DNA of 64,000 nucleotides from Mycolicibacterium tusciae (lineage in GTDB: Bacteria > Actinomycetota > Actinomycetes > Mycobacteriales > Mycobacteriaceae), in contig NZ_MVIM01000007.1 of assembly GCF_002086795.1 (NCBI RefSeq), positions 62,001 to 126,000 on the forward strand, read 5' to 3'. The stretch's first letter is position 1; the number at the start of each line of letters is the position of its first letter. The position numbers were made by a program, and so were the translations under genes. This document shows positions 8,918 through 18,712 of this stretch, piece by piece. The notes beneath the pieces are model-generated. The model was not told the DNA's origin and ran no database searches. It worked only from the letters and a program-made list of their open reading frames with translations.

Positions 8918-10228
8918 ATGGACACAACCGGATCCGCAGTCGACAGGACGATCGCCCCGTCGCTCCCTGCCGCACTGCGCCGGGCGCATGAGTTGTTCGT
9001 CGCAGGTCAGGTCGACGCGTCCTACCTGGCCGCCGCGGCCATTCGCCGCGTGGTGGTCGAGAGCTGGCAGCGCAGCATCGCCACCGGTGTGGATCCCGAC
9101 CTGAGCGGTTCACCAGCGGCGGAGGCGTTGTGCCGCAACGAGACCACCCTCGCCGACATGCGTGCCGGCCACCCGTTGGCAGCGACGTTGCCGATAATCC
9201 GTCGGTTGCTCGTCAACGACGCCGCCGATTCCGGTGTGGTCGTGGCGGTCTCGGCGGCTAATGGCACTCTGCTGTGGGTCGAGGGTGACGCCGCAGCATG
9301 CCGCCGGGCCGAATCGATGAACTTCGTTCCCGGTGCCGACTGGAGTGAACGCGGTGCGGGGACCAACGCCCCGGGGACGGCGCTGGCGCTGGACCGCGAA
9401 ATCCAGATCCGCGAATCCGAGCACTTCTCCCGAATCGTCCAACCCTGGACGTGCACAGCAGTCCCCGTCCACGACCCGGCAACCGGGGCCCTCATCGGCG
9501 CCGTCGACCTGACCGGTGACGGCCAGGTCGCCTCACCCCAGGCACTCGGGCTGGTCCGCGCAACGGTGGCGGCGGTCGAAGGCCAGTTGGCGCTGATGCA
9601 TCTGACGGCCTCGAAGACGACGCCGGCAACGGCACAGCCACGACTGGCCGTTCTGGGCAGTGATCGTCCGCGCTGGATCGCGCCCGACGACGACGGCCGG
9701 GTCCAATCGTTGTCGTTGACCGGCCGTCACGCCGACATCCTTGTTCTGCTGACCCGCCACCCCGAGGGGCTCAGCGCCGACCACCTCGCATTGCTGCTCG
9801 ACGAGAAGGATCTCGACGTCGTCACCGTGCGCGCGGAGATGTCGCGACTGCGCCGTGTGATCGGTCCACACCACCTGGATTCGCGTCCCTATCGACTGAC
9901 CGGGTTGGTCAGCAGCGACGTCAGCGAGGTGTTCGACGCACTGGCCGCCGACGATGTCGAGGAAGCGCTCCGCTGCTATGCCGGTCCGCTTCTGCCGCAA
10001 TCGGTGTCACCGGCGATCGCGCGCGTACGCACCGAACTTTCCATGAGTGTTCGCGGCGCGGTGCTGACCGCTGGACGACCCGCACTGCTTCGCCGCTGGC
10101 TGGAGACGCCGGAAGGCCGCGATGACCGCGACGGATGGCAGATGCTTCACGATGTCGCTGGAACGGGACCAGCGGCGCGTGCACGGGCCAGTGGGCACCT
10201 TGCCGGCCTCGATCTCGAACTGGGTTAG
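8918..10228 (+). CDS. GAF-domain transcriptional regulator (AcoR-like N-terminus)
   Basis: 436 residues from ATG 8918, chosen because GAGGAGGG stands just upstream and the frame before it is acs in another phase. The first part (about 20-220) resembles AcoR/XylR-type sensors: VVVESWQRSIATGVDP, then a GAF domain with DWSERGAGTNAPGTALALDREIQI and TCTAVPVHDPATGALIGAVDLTGD. No AAA+ sigma-54 ATPase domain follows; the rest (about 240-436) looks like a winged-helix and bacterial transcriptional activator region. It probably controls the downstream aldehyde and alcohol dehydrogenase genes. Confidence 0.85.
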   Translation: MDTTGSAVDRTIAPSLPAALRRAHELFVAGQVDASYLAAAAIRRVVVESWQRSIATGVDPDLSGSPAAEALCRNETTLADMRAGHPLAATLPIIRRLLVNDAADSGVVVAVSAANGTLLWVEGDAAACRRAESMNFVPGADWSERGAGTNAPGTALALDREIQIRESEHFSRIVQPWTCTAVPVHDPATGALIGAVDLTGDGQVASPQALGLVRATVAAVEGQLALMHLTASKTTPATAQPRLAVLGSDRPRWIAPDDDGRVQSLSLTGRHADILVLLTRHPEGLSADHLALLLDEKDLDVVTVRAEMSRLRRVIGPHHLDSRPYRLTGLVSSDVSEVFDALAADDVEEALRCYAGPLLPQSVSPAIARVRTELSMSVRGAVLTAGRPALLRRWLETPEGRDDRDGWQMLHDVAGTGPAARARASGHLAGLDLELG

Positions 10229-10246
10229 TCGCCGTCGCCCAACCGC

Positions 10247-10262
10247 TGCACGACAGCGTGCA
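10247..10262. promoter_or_regulatory. Palindrome upstream of the aldehyde dehydrogenase
   Basis: TGCACG-ACAG-CGTGCA is a perfect 6-base inverted repeat 84 bases before the dehydrogenase ATG, in the 117-base gap after the GAF regulator. A partial repeat, CGTGCTGCA, follows immediately. It is a candidate operator for that regulator. Confidence 0.4.
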
Positions 10263-10345
10263 ACCGTGCTGCAACCCTTTCTTTCCTACCTTCAGTGACG
10301 TGCGCCACAGCTGGTGTCGGCGACACCGGACAGGGAAGGAAACCC

Positions 10346-11869
10346 ATGACCGTCTATTCACGACCGGGAAACACGGACGCCGTGATGTCATTCGAGTCGC
10401 GGTACGACAACTTCATCGGAGGGCAGTGGGTGCCGCCCGTCGCCGGCCGATACTTCGAGAACCGTTCCCCCGTGACGGGAGAAGTGTTCTGCGAGGTCGC
10501 CCGCTCAGACGAATCCGACATCGACAAGGCGCTCGACGCCGCCCACGCCGCCGCACCCGGTTGGGGCAAGACCTCGGCGACTGAACGCGCCATCATTCTC
10601 AACCGGATCGCCGACCGCATCGAGGAGAACCTCGAATCGATCGCTGTCGCCGAATCGTGGGACAACGGCAAGCCGGTGCGAGAAACCCTGAACGCCGACC
10701 TGCCGCTGGCGGTCGATCACTTCCGGTACTACGCGGGCGCCATCCGCGCGCAGGAAGGCTCGCTGTCGGAGATCGACGTAGACACCGTGGCGTATCACTT
10801 CCATGAACCGCTCGGTGTCGTCGGCCAGATCATCCCGTGGAACTTTCCGATCCTGATGGCGGTGTGGAAGCTGGCTCCCGCGCTGGCGGCGGGAAACGCG
10901 GTGGTCCTCAAGCCTGCCGAGCAGACCCCGGCGTCGATCCTCTACCTGATGTCGTTGATCGGCGACCTGCTGCCCGCCGGCGTCTTGAACGTCGTCAACG
11001 GCTTCGGCGTCGAGGCGGGCAAGCCATTGGCCTCGAGCAACCGCATCGCCAAGATCGCGTTCACCGGCGAAACCACCACCGGCAGACTGATCATGCAGTA
11101 CGCATCGCAGAACCTGATCCCGGTGACGTTGGAGCTCGGCGGCAAGAGCCCGAACATCTTCTTCGCCGATGTCCTCGCGGCCAACGACGACTACCAGGAC
11201 AAGGCGCTGGAAGGGTTCACGATGTTCGCCCTCAACCAGGGCGAGGTGTGTACCTGCCCGTCGCGCGGCCTGATCCAGGCCGACATCTACGACGACTTCC
11301 TCGCGATGGCGGCCGTTCGTACCAAGGCCGTTCGCCAAGGCGATCCCCTGGACACCGAGACGATGATCGGGGCGCAGGCATCCAACGATCAGCTCGAGAA
11401 GATCCTGTCCTACATCGAGATCGGCAAAAGCGAAGGCGCGCATGTCCTTACGGGTGGCGAACGTGCTGACCTCGGCGGCGATCTCAACGGTGGTTACTAC
11501 GTGCAGCCGACGATCTTCGAGGGCAACAACAAGATGCGCATCTTCCAGGAGGAGATTTTCGGCCCCGTCGTCGCGGTCACGTCGTTCAAGGACTACGACG
11601 AGGCGATCGGCATCGCCAACGACACCCTCTACGGACTCGGCGCCGGGGTCTGGTCGCGCGACGGGAACACCGCGTATCGGGCCGGGCGCGACATCAAGGC
11701 CGGCCGGGTGTGGACCAACTGCTACCACCAGTACCCCGCGCATGCGGCCTTCGGCGGCTACAAGCAGTCGGGTATCGGCCGGGAAAACCACCTGATGATG
11801 CTCGACCACTACCAGCAGACGAAGAACCTGCTCGTGTCCTACAGCGACAAGGCTCTCGGATTCTTCTGA
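10346..11869 (+). CDS. NAD-dependent aldehyde dehydrogenase (ExaC/AcoD type)
   Basis: 507 residues from ATG 10346 (GGAAGGAAA ribosome-binding site; the longer frame has none). Class aldehyde dehydrogenase fold with [17 protein letters not shown], Glu263 in LELGGKSPN and catalytic Cys302 in [12 protein letters not shown]. The GEVCTCPSR form is typical of acetaldehyde dehydrogenases of the ExaC/AcoD group. It should oxidise acetaldehyde to acetate for the upstream Acs. The alcohol dehydrogenase gene follows after 48 bases, most likely in the same operon. Confidence 0.93.
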   Translation: MTVYSRPGNTDAVMSFESRYDNFIGGQWVPPVAGRYFENRSPVTGEVFCEVARSDESDIDKALDAAHAAAPGWGKTSATERAIILNRIADRIEENLESIAVAESWDNGKPVRETLNADLPLAVDHFRYYAGAIRAQEGSLSEIDVDTVAYHFHEPLGVVGQIIPWNFPILMAVWKLAPALAAGNAVVLKPAEQTPASILYLMSLIGDLLPAGVLNVVNGFGVEAGKPLASSNRIAKIAFTGETTTGRLIMQYASQNLIPVTLELGGKSPNIFFADVLAANDDYQDKALEGFTMFALNQGEVCTCPSRGLIQADIYDDFLAMAAVRTKAVRQGDPLDTETMIGAQASNDQLEKILSYIEIGKSEGAHVLTGGERADLGGDLNGGYYVQPTIFEGNNKMRIFQEEIFGPVVAVTSFKDYDEAIGIANDTLYGLGAGVWSRDGNTAYRAGRDIKAGRVWTNCYHQYPAHAAFGGYKQSGIGRENHLMMLDHYQQTKNLLVSYSDKALGFF

Positions 11870-11917
11870 TTCCCAACGAAACAACGATCGTCCCGCCAAC
11901 CAACAAGGAGTACGAAC

Positions 11918-12982
11918 ATGACACAGACACTCGACAACAACGTCACCGGCAACACCTCCGTCGCCACGATGCGCGCCGCGGTGGTCACAGAATTCGGTGC
12001 GCCACTGGACATCACCGATGTGGAACTACCTGTGCCCGGATACGGCGAAGCCCTCGTCAAGCTGGAGACATCGGGCGTTTGCCACACCGATCTGCATGCG
12101 GCACACGGTGACTGGCCGGTGAAGCCGGCTCCGCCTTTCGTGCCCGGGCACGAGGGATACGGCACCGTGGTGGCACTCGGCGAGGGAGTGCAGGATCTCG
12201 CCGTCGGCGACAAGGTCGGCAATGCGTGGCTGTGGTCGGCGTGCGGCAGCTGCGAATTCTGCCGCACCGGCTGGGAGACGCTGTGCGAGAGCCAACGTAA
12301 CGGCGGATATTCAGTCGACGGCAGCTTCGGCACCTACATGGTGGTGAACGCCGCCTACGCGGCGCGCATCCCGGAGGGCGCCGATCCGCTGGAGGTTGCG
12401 CCGATCCTGTGTGCCGGTGTGACCGTGTACAAGGGCCTCAAGGTCACCGACACCCGACCCGGCCAGTGGGTCGCGATCTCGGGCATCGGCGGTCTCGGTC
12501 ATATCGCGGTGCAGTATGCCCGAGCGATGGGTCTTCGCGTGGTGGCCGTGGACATCGACGACGCGAAGCTGGCACTTGCCGAACGACTCGGTGCCGAGGT
12601 CACAGTGAACGCCAAGACCCAGGATGCGATTGCCGAAGTGCAGAAGGCGACCGGCGGCGTGCACGGCGTGCTCGTCACCGCGGTGCATCCCCAGGCGTTC
12701 GGGCAGGCGATCGGCCTGACGCGGCGCGGCGGCACCATCGTCTTCAACGGTCTTCCGCCAGGCGACTTCCCGGCACCCATCTTCGACATCGTCCTCAAGG
12801 GGCTCACCATTCGCGGCTCGATCGTCGGCACCCGCCAGGACATGGCCGAGGCGCTCGACTTCTACGCCCGCGGGCTCATTCACCCCACCGTCACGAGCGC
12901 GGCCCTCGACGACGTCAATGAGGTGTTCGAGCGGATGGAGCGCGGCCAGATCGACGGTCGCATCGTCATCGACTACCGGTAG
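11918..12982 (+). CDS. adhP: zinc-dependent alcohol dehydrogenase AdhP
   Basis: 354 residues. Medium-chain zinc alcohol dehydrogenase: catalytic zinc ligands Cys55, His78-Glu79 (CHTD, GHE) and Cys165 (LCAG); structural zinc Cys109, 112, 115 and 123 (CGSCEFC...C); Rossmann GIGGLGH. ACAAGGAG lies 8 bases before the ATG. Substrate is probably ethanol or another short primary alcohol, oxidised to the aldehyde handled by the preceding dehydrogenase. The gene ends convergently with the secreted protease at 13005. Confidence 0.94.
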   Translation: MTQTLDNNVTGNTSVATMRAAVVTEFGAPLDITDVELPVPGYGEALVKLETSGVCHTDLHAAHGDWPVKPAPPFVPGHEGYGTVVALGEGVQDLAVGDKVGNAWLWSACGSCEFCRTGWETLCESQRNGGYSVDGSFGTYMVVNAAYAARIPEGADPLEVAPILCAGVTVYKGLKVTDTRPGQWVAISGIGGLGHIAVQYARAMGLRVVAVDIDDAKLALAERLGAEVTVNAKTQDAIAEVQKATGGVHGVLVTAVHPQAFGQAIGLTRRGGTIVFNGLPPGDFPAPIFDIVLKGLTIRGSIVGTRQDMAEALDFYARGLIHPTVTSAALDDVNEVFERMERGQIDGRIVIDYR

Positions 12983-13004
12983 GCGATCCCGGCACGGCCC
13001 GGAC

Positions 13005-13718
13005 TCAGGCGGCCGGTGCCGCACCGACGGGAACGAAGCCGGAGCCGGGGCGGTTCTTGGCCACGATGTCGGCCAATTGCGTGTTGAACGACATGTTCAC
13101 CGCGGGCGTGTGCAGTGGGATGTATTTGATGATGCACGTCGGAAGCTCTTCGGAGAACGCGCCGTGGATCATGCCGACCAGCCGGTTGTGGACGGTCACT
13201 GGTGCGCCGGAGTCGCCGGGCTGACCGCACACCTGGTTGATGAAGGTGCCCGGCTCGTCGCCCGGCCCCCAGGTGATGCCGCACGAGTACCCGGTGGTGC
13301 GGCCGAGCTTGCAGGCGATGTCGCCGACGAGGGGGTCCGGGCCTAGGCCGTCGATCTGGAAACCGTCGATGTTGTTGACCGGACGCACCTTCTGCGGGTC
13401 GAACTCGATGACCGCGTAGTCGAGAAGGTCGTTGCCCGCCACCATCGTGCCGAGCACGCCGGCATCCTCGTGGCCCTCGGCGGCGACCTGCGCGCCCGGA
13501 CCACCGCAGTGCGCGGAGGTGAATCCGATCAGGCTGCCCCGGTTGTCGTTGCCGATCGCGGTGAGCGTGCAGAACGTCTCGCCGTTGACCACCAGACCCG
13601 AGCCACCGCCCAGCGTGACGGGATCTTGGGCGTGCGCGATCGCGGGGGTCGGCATGAACAACGCGATCAGGGTGGCGACACCCACTGGGATCCGCAGGCA
13701 GCGGCCGCTGCTCCTCAA
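13005..13718 (-). CDS. secreted chymotrypsin-like serine protease (Rv3668c-like)
   Basis: 237 residues if translation starts at TTG 13718, which follows GAGGAGG by 8 bases and gives a length close to Rv3668c. A longer ATG start (13757) is possible. The first 30 residues are a signal peptide (hydrophobic VGVATLIALFMPTPAIAHA). The trypsin-fold triad is visible: His in FTSAHC, Asp in LDYAVIEFD, Ser in GQPGDSGAPV. Several Cys may form disulfides. Substrate unknown. It lies beside the membrane protease marP region and diverges from the holin-like gene. Confidence 0.9.
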   Translation of the reverse strand: MRSSGRCLRIPVGVATLIALFMPTPAIAHAQDPVTLGGGSGLVVNGETFCTLTAIGNDNRGSLIGFTSAHCGGPGAQVAAEGHEDAGVLGTMVAGNDLLDYAVIEFDPQKVRPVNNIDGFQIDGLGPDPLVGDIACKLGRTTGYSCGITWGPGDEPGTFINQVCGQPGDSGAPVTVHNRLVGMIHGAFSEELPTCIIKYIPLHTPAVNMSFNTQLADIVAKNRPGSGFVPVGAAPAA

Positions 13719-13851
13719 CTGAAGAACCTCCTCGACTCGCCCGACCTGCGATCCCATTCGTCGTCCAAGTCTAACGTCGGCCGGAATCGTTTGACTGCGC
13801 GCCGCATGGCAACATGAACCGCAGACCGACATGAATGCGGGAGGAATTGTC

Positions 13852-14379
13852 GTGAGCGATCGCAGGAATGGCGTGCCGACCACCGTGACCTCGATACCAC
13901 TGGTCGACCCGCATGCTCCCAAGCCCGACCCGTCGATCGGCGACCTCGTCAAAGACGCCACCGCACAGGTGTCCACGCTGGTACGCGCCGAGGTGGAGCT
14001 CGCCAAGGCCGAGATCACCCGCGACGTCAAGAAGGGCCTCACGGGCAGCGTTTTCTTCATCCTCGCGCTCGTGGTGCTGTTCTACTCCACCTTCTTTTTC
14101 TTCTTCTTCGCCGCCGAGCTGCTCGATACCTGGCTGTGGCGATGGGCGGCCTTCCTGATCGTGTTCGGGGTGATGGTCCTGGTAACCGCGATCTTCGCGC
14201 TCCTCGGCTATCTCAAGGTCCGTCGCATCAGGGGACCGCAGAAGACGATCGAATCGGTCAAGGAACTGCCCGAGGCACTGACACCGGGCCACGACAGGGC
14301 CGGCGCCGTGGCGATCGAGTCGAACGGCGAAGGAAAGTCCGGCAAGCCGGCGTCGACCTCTGACCCGTCAGGCTGGTAA
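13852..14379 (+). CDS. phage holin superfamily 6-type membrane protein (Rv3669-like)
   Basis: 175 residues from GTG 13852, preceded by GGAGGA with 7-base spacing; the in-frame ATG at 13831 has no such site. An amphipathic stretch (VKDATAQVSTLVRAEVELAKAEITRDVKKG) leads into two transmembrane helices (about 70-93 and 105-128, the first unusually Phe-rich). This is the actinobacterial Phage_holin_3_6 pattern; despite the name, chromosomal members are housekeeping membrane proteins. Its stop overlaps the ATG of ephE by one base, so the two are translationally coupled. Confidence 0.88.
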   Translation: MSDRRNGVPTTVTSIPLVDPHAPKPDPSIGDLVKDATAQVSTLVRAEVELAKAEITRDVKKGLTGSVFFILALVVLFYSTFFFFFFAAELLDTWLWRWAAFLIVFGVMVLVTAIFALLGYLKVRRIRGPQKTIESVKELPEALTPGHDRAGAVAIESNGEGKSGKPASTSDPSGW

Positions 14380-15329
14380 TGCCACCCGATCCGTCGGTCG
14401 TTCGGATCGACGGTCCCTGGAACCATCTCCAGGTGCACGCCAATGGAATTCGCTTCCATGTGGTCGAGGCGCGATCCCCGGACTCATCGTCCATACCGGT
14501 CACGGAGCGCCCGCTGGTCATCCTGCTGCACGGGTTCGGATCATTCTGGTGGTCATGGCGTCACCAACTCCGCGGGTTGACGGGTGCGCGGGTGGTGGCC
14601 GTCGACCTGCGCGGCTACGGCGGCAGTGACAAACCGCCACGCGGTTACGACGGTTGGACGCTGGCCGGCGACACCGCCGGGCTGGTCCGCGCGCTCGGCC
14701 ACAAGGCCGCGACGCTGGTCGGCCATGCCGACGGCGGCCTGGTCTGCTGGGCGACCGCGGTGCTGCATCCGCGCATGGTCCGGTCGATCGCGGTTGTCAG
14801 CTCGCCACATCCGGTCGCACTGCGCGCTTCGGCGCTGACGCGACGAGACCAGGGGCGGGCGCTGCTGCCGTGGATGCTGCGCTACCAGATTCCGGCATGG
14901 CCCGAGCACTCCTTGACACGCCACAACGGCGAGGAACTCGAGCGCCTGGTCCGCAGCCGCGCAAGCGAGAAATGGCTTGCCTCCGACGACTTCTCCGAGA
15001 CGATCTCGCACATGCGGTGTGCGATTCAGATTCCCTCGGCCGCGCATTCGGCGTTGGAATATCAGCGCTGGGCGGTGCGCAGCCAGTTCCGCGGTGAAGG
15101 GCGGCGGTTCATGCGCTCGATGCGGCGGCCCATCAACGTACCGGTGCTGCACCTGCGCGGCGACGCCGACCCGTACGTTCTCGCCGACCCGGTGTATCGA
15201 ACCCAGCACTACGCACCGCATGGCCGCTACGTATCAATCGCCGGCGCAGGGCATTTCGCTCACGAGGAAGCGCCAGAAGCGGTCAACGATCAGCTGTCGC
15301 GCTTCGTGGCGCAGGTGTACGGCGCCTGA
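14379..15329 (+). CDS. ephE: alpha/beta hydrolase, epoxide hydrolase family (EphE)
   Basis: 316 residues. Alpha/beta hydrolase with oxyanion motif LHGFGSFWWSW, nucleophile elbow GHADGG (nucleophile Asp, as in epoxide hydrolases rather than Ser esterases), acid in RGDADPYV and His in AGHFAHEE. A lid region with basic residues lies between. It would open epoxides to diols, but the physiological substrate is unknown. TAATG coupling with the holin-like gene. It converges with marP with no gap (ephE ends 15329, marP ends 15330). Confidence 0.9.
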   Translation: MPPDPSVVRIDGPWNHLQVHANGIRFHVVEARSPDSSSIPVTERPLVILLHGFGSFWWSWRHQLRGLTGARVVAVDLRGYGGSDKPPRGYDGWTLAGDTAGLVRALGHKAATLVGHADGGLVCWATAVLHPRMVRSIAVVSSPHPVALRASALTRRDQGRALLPWMLRYQIPAWPEHSLTRHNGEELERLVRSRASEKWLASDDFSETISHMRCAIQIPSAAHSALEYQRWAVRSQFRGEGRRFMRSMRRPINVPVLHLRGDADPYVLADPVYRTQHYAPHGRYVSIAGAGHFAHEEAPEAVNDQLSRFVAQVYGA

Positions 15330-16517
15330 CTAGGTGACGCAGGATCCCGTGGCGACGCGCTGGGTGTTGTTGATCTTGTCGAACTGGCGCCCGACCTCCT
15401 CGGCCGTCAGCACGAAGCCGGTGTCGGCGTCGTCTACTGCCGCACCGAAGACCACACCGAGCACCTTGCCGGTGCGGTCGATCATTGGTCCACCCGAATT
15501 ACCTTGTCGCACACTGCCTCTGACGGTGTACACCTGACGCGTGACGGTGGTGTTGCGGTAGATGTCGGGACCGTTGAGCTCGATGGTCTCACGGATGCGG
15601 GCAGGCGTCGCGACGAAGTCGCCACCACCCGGATAACCCATCACGACGGCGTCCGTCCCGGTGGCGGCCTCGCCCTGGGTGAATTCCAGCGGTGTGGCGG
15701 TCAAGTCGGGAACGTCGAGGATCGAGATGTCGGCCTGCGGATCGTACGAGACGACGTACGCGTCGTATGTCCGGCCGTCGACCTCGACGGTGGCACTTTC
15801 CGCACCGGCGACGACGTGCGCGTTGGACATCACCCGATTCGGCGCCACGACGAATCCGGTGCCCTCGAGCACCTTCTGGCATCCGGGCGCGACACCGCGG
15901 ATCTTGACCACGCTGGGCCGCGTCGCCGTGACGACGGGGTCGCCCGCAAGCGCGGCGTCAGGAGCGTCGACGGCGACGATCGGGGTGCGGCCGAACGGCT
16001 GCAACACGTCGGGCAGGCCGGAGGTGTCCAGCAGCGCCGACAGCCGCGTCGGCACGGACCTCAGCCAGCTCGGCGCGACGTCGTCCACTTCCTTGAGCAC
16101 CACCGAGCCGCGTACGGCGGCGGCCAGGTTCGGCTGGTCGGAGGTTTGCAGCGGGTAGGTGAGCATCCACGCGGCGACCAGCACGGCGACGATTTGCAGC
16201 GCCACCCCGATGGTGGAGTCCAGCGTCCGCACCCCGGGGTTGCGAATGGCGCCCCGCACGGCCCGGCCGAGCACCACGCCCGCGATCTCACCGACGACCA
16301 CCAGTGCGAGGATCAGGAACAGCGTCACGAAGAGCTTGGTGCGCGGACCCTCGAGGTTGGCGACGACGTGCGGGGCCAGCAGGACACCGGCCACCGCGCC
16401 GAGCACCACGCCCACGAAGGACAGCAGCGATCCGAGCGCGCCGGAGCGCCATCCCGACACGGCGGCGATGAACGCCACCGCGAGCACGGCGAGGTCGAGC
16501 CATTGCGACGATGTCAT
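15330..16517 (-). CDS. marP: membrane serine protease MarP (acid resistance, Rv3671c)
   Basis: 395 residues. Four hydrophobic helices in the first about 130 residues, then a periplasmic chymotrypsin-like domain. Catalytic residues fall near His235 (SNAHVVAG), Asp264 (DISILD) and Ser343 (RQGNSGGPM), the positions known for M. tuberculosis MarP, a protease needed for survival at acid pH. Two Cys (GVAPGCQ, TGSC) could form the regulatory disulfide of this family. The start overlaps the stop of the Nudix gene by 4 bases, so it is cotranscribed with it. Confidence 0.96.
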   Translation of the reverse strand: MTSSQWLDLAVLAVAFIAAVSGWRSGALGSLLSFVGVVLGAVAGVLLAPHVVANLEGPRTKLFVTLFLILALVVVGEIAGVVLGRAVRGAIRNPGVRTLDSTIGVALQIVAVLVAAWMLTYPLQTSDQPNLAAAVRGSVVLKEVDDVAPSWLRSVPTRLSALLDTSGLPDVLQPFGRTPIVAVDAPDAALAGDPVVTATRPSVVKIRGVAPGCQKVLEGTGFVVAPNRVMSNAHVVAGAESATVEVDGRTYDAYVVSYDPQADISILDVPDLTATPLEFTQGEAATGTDAVVMGYPGGGDFVATPARIRETIELNGPDIYRNTTVTRQVYTVRGSVRQGNSGGPMIDRTGKVLGVVFGAAVDDADTGFVLTAEEVGRQFDKINNTQRVATGSCVT

Positions 16518-17296
16518 GGTTGCGCCTTACCGTAGTCGTCGTCCCGTCCGACTAGCGCCATTGCATCCTCTAGTTCGCGGATGTCGTCGGTGTTCCACGA
16601 CCGCGCCCAGCCTGCGACGTCGAGCATCGCCGAGACCACCTGCCCAGTGAATCCCCAGACCAGCATCTCGTTCAGCAGGAACGCCGGGCCGGCGGCGCGG
16701 CGCGTGTTCTCCTTGCGATAGACCATGATTCGGTTCTCGGGATTGACGAACGCCCGGACCGGGACTCGCGCCACGACCGCCGTTTCGGACTCGTCGATCA
16801 CCGCCACCGGCCCCGGATCGGGCGAATAGGCGAGCACCGGCACCACGTGAAAGCCCGACGGCGGGATGAACATCCGCTCGAGGGTGGCCAGCGGCTGCAA
16901 CCGGGCCTGGTCGATGCCGGTCTCCTCGGTGGCCTCGCGCAGCGCGGTGAACACCGGTCCGGTGTCGCCTTGATCGGCGGCCCCACCTGGGAATGCGGCT
17001 TGTCCGGCGTGGTGACGCAGGGTGGACGCACGCACGGTCACCAGCAGATCGGCCTCGTCGGGAAGGCCACCGGAGGGTGAATCGGTCGGGCCGGAGAACA
17101 GCACCAGCACCGCGGCGTCACGTCGCGCCCCGGTGACGGCGGCCTTCGTGTTCGCGGCGGTGACCATCGCCAGCACCTCGGGAGGCACCCGCCTGCGGTA
17201 GGCATGCTTGATGTCTTTGGCGTTGTCGACCAGCGGTTTGAGCCACGATGGGGCCGCATCGGGAACGAGTTCGCTCCCTTCGCTGGCCCAACTCAC
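16514..17296 (-). CDS. Nudix CoA pyrophosphatase (NudL/Rv3672c-like)
   Basis: 260 residues. Nudix box readable as GGAADQGD-x6-REATEETGI (the GX5EX7REUXEEXGU frame) at about residues 100-125, following HHAGQAAFPGG, the UPF0035-type signature of CoA-diphosphate hydrolases. It probably cleaves CoA or acyl-CoA at the pyrophosphate. Four-base overlaps with the thioredoxin-like gene upstream and marP downstream place it in the middle of a coupled operon. Confidence 0.9.
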   Translation of the reverse strand: MSWASEGSELVPDAAPSWLKPLVDNAKDIKHAYRRRVPPEVLAMVTAANTKAAVTGARRDAAVLVLFSGPTDSPSGGLPDEADLLVTVRASTLRHHAGQAAFPGGAADQGDTGPVFTALREATEETGIDQARLQPLATLERMFIPPSGFHVVPVLAYSPDPGPVAVIDESETAVVARVPVRAFVNPENRIMVYRKENTRRAAGPAFLLNEMLVWGFTGQVVSAMLDVAGWARSWNTDDIRELEDAMALVGRDDDYGKAQP

Positions 17297-17940
17297 CCCG
17301 GCTCTCCTAACTGTGGGTCGATGGCGGCCGCAATCTCGTCGGCGTCGGCGAAGGACCGCGGCAGGATTGCGGCAACGCTACCGTCCGCACGCAGCACAAC
17401 CGTCGCGGGCATGACGTTCGGAACCTTCAGCGCGGCCGCAATTCGCCTGCGGCCGTCCTGCAGCGTTGGCAGGTGTACGCCCAGCTCAGCGAGTCGCAGC
17501 AGGGCCGCTGTCTCGTTCTCGTCCTGATGCACCGTCAGCACCGTCACCTCCGAACCGACCCGGCGCTGGTACTCGGCCATCGCGGGCAGTTCCTCGGCGC
17601 ACGGCGCGCACCAGTAGGCCCACAGGTTGAGCACAACCGTGCGGCCCGCGACCGCCTTCGCGACGTCGACGCTGGACCCGTCACCGGCGCATTCCAGGAT
17701 GATGCCGCGCAATGCCTCCGGACCTTCCCCGGCACCCGTCGTCGGGCATGGCGCCAGGTCGGCGCGGGCGCGAGGTTCGGTCAGCGCCTCCGCGGTGTCG
17801 GCGTCGCGCCGGTCGCGGGAGGTGCCCGGACCCGTCGAACCCGACTGGGATTCGTCGCCGCCGAGCTGGGTCCACAGCGCGGCACCGAGGGCGACCACCA
17901 CGACCATCACGGCCACGGTCCAACGGGTCGAGGTGGTCAT
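17293..17940 (-). CDS. membrane-anchored TlpA-like thioredoxin (Rv3673c-like)
   Basis: 215 residues. An N-terminal hydrophobic anchor (WTVAVMVVVVALGAALWTQL) and a linker precede a thioredoxin/AhpC-TSA domain with LWAYWCAPCAEELPAM, whose CxxC (CAPC) is the redox centre, and conserved Pro in the cis-Pro region (VMPATVVLRADG). It should act outside the membrane as a thiol reductase or oxidase, perhaps on secreted proteins such as the disulfide-bearing proteases nearby (inference). Coupled by overlap to the Nudix gene. Confidence 0.92.
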   Translation of the reverse strand: MTTSTRWTVAVMVVVVALGAALWTQLGGDESQSGSTGPGTSRDRRDADTAEALTEPRARADLAPCPTTGAGEGPEALRGIILECAGDGSSVDVAKAVAGRTVVLNLWAYWCAPCAEELPAMAEYQRRVGSEVTVLTVHQDENETAALLRLAELGVHLPTLQDGRRRIAAALKVPNVMPATVVLRADGSVAAILPRSFADADEIAAAIDPQLGEPG

Positions 17941-17959
17941 CGGTGCGTCGGGACGGCGG

Positions 17960-18712
17960 CTAGAGACCGGCCAGTGCCAGCAGGTGCTCGGTTTCGGGGC
18001 CCTTGACCAGAGGCGCGGCGATCAGCGGGTCGGTGGGGCCGGCGCCGAAGGACGGGCAGTCCTTGGCGAGGACACAGACGCCGCAGGCGGGCTTGCGGGC
18101 ATGGCAGACGCGGCGGCCGTGGAAGATCACGCGGTGGCTCAGGTCGGTCCACTCACTGCGCTCGATGAGCTCACCGACCGCATGCTCGACCTTCACCGGA
18201 TCCTCTTCCGTGGTCCATCCCCAGCGCCGGACGAGCCTGCCGAAATGGGTGTCGACGGTGATGCCGGGAATGCCGAAGGCGTTTCCGAGGATGACGTTGG
18301 CGGTCTTGCGACCGATGCCGGGCAACGTGACGAGCTCTTCGAGCGTCGCGGGCACCTGTCCGTCGAACCGCTCGACGAGTTCTTGGCCCAACCGCATCAG
18401 GGAGTTGGCCTTGTTGCGGTAAAAGCCGGTACGCCGGATCAGTTCCTCCAGCTCGGTGCGGTCGGCCTGCGCATAGTCGAGCGCGGTCCGGTACTTCTTG
18501 AACAGCGCGGGGGTCGCGAGGTTGACGCCCTTATCGGTGCTTTGTGCCGACAGAATCGTGGCGACGGCCAACTCGAGCGGATTGGTGAAGTCCAATTCGC
18601 AGTACACATGTGGAAATGCCTGTGCCAGCTCACGATTCATTCGCCGCGCCCGACGGACGAGACCAAGGCGGGTCTCACCGTCTCTTTTGCGGGCACGCTT
18701 GGGCACAGTCAC
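17960..18712 (-). CDS. nth: endonuclease III (DNA glycosylase/AP lyase)
   Basis: 250 residues. Helix-hairpin-helix [13 protein letters not shown] with catalytic Lys, catalytic Asp in VDTHFGRL, and a C-terminal 4Fe-4S loop C-x6-C-x2-C-x5-C ([17 protein letters not shown]). Removes oxidised pyrimidines in base excision repair. First gene of the minus-strand run nth, tlpA-like, nudix, marP, with 19 bases to the next start. Confidence 0.97.
   Translation of the reverse strand: MTVPKRARKRDGETRLGLVRRARRMNRELAQAFPHVYCELDFTNPLELAVATILSAQSTDKGVNLATPALFKKYRTALDYAQADRTELEELIRRTGFYRNKANSLMRLGQELVERFDGQVPATLEELVTLPGIGRKTANVILGNAFGIPGITVDTHFGRLVRRWGWTTEEDPVKVEHAVGELIERSEWTDLSHRVIFHGRRVCHARKPACGVCVLAKDCPSFGAGPTDPLIAAPLVKGPETEHLLALAGL

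Noticed and set aside
10505..11899. 464-codon minus-strand open frame
   Set aside because: Antisense shadow of the aldehyde dehydrogenase, with biased composition and no motif.
13719..14060. Longer N-terminus for the secreted protease
   Set aside because: It would overlap the holin-like gene and put 114 residues before the signal peptide; the TTG at 13718 has a good ribosome-binding site and gives the family length.
13852..14379. Prophage origin of the holin-like gene
   Set aside because: Only a chromosomal holin-superfamily protein in a conserved mycobacterial neighbourhood; no other phage gene, integrase or att site is visible.
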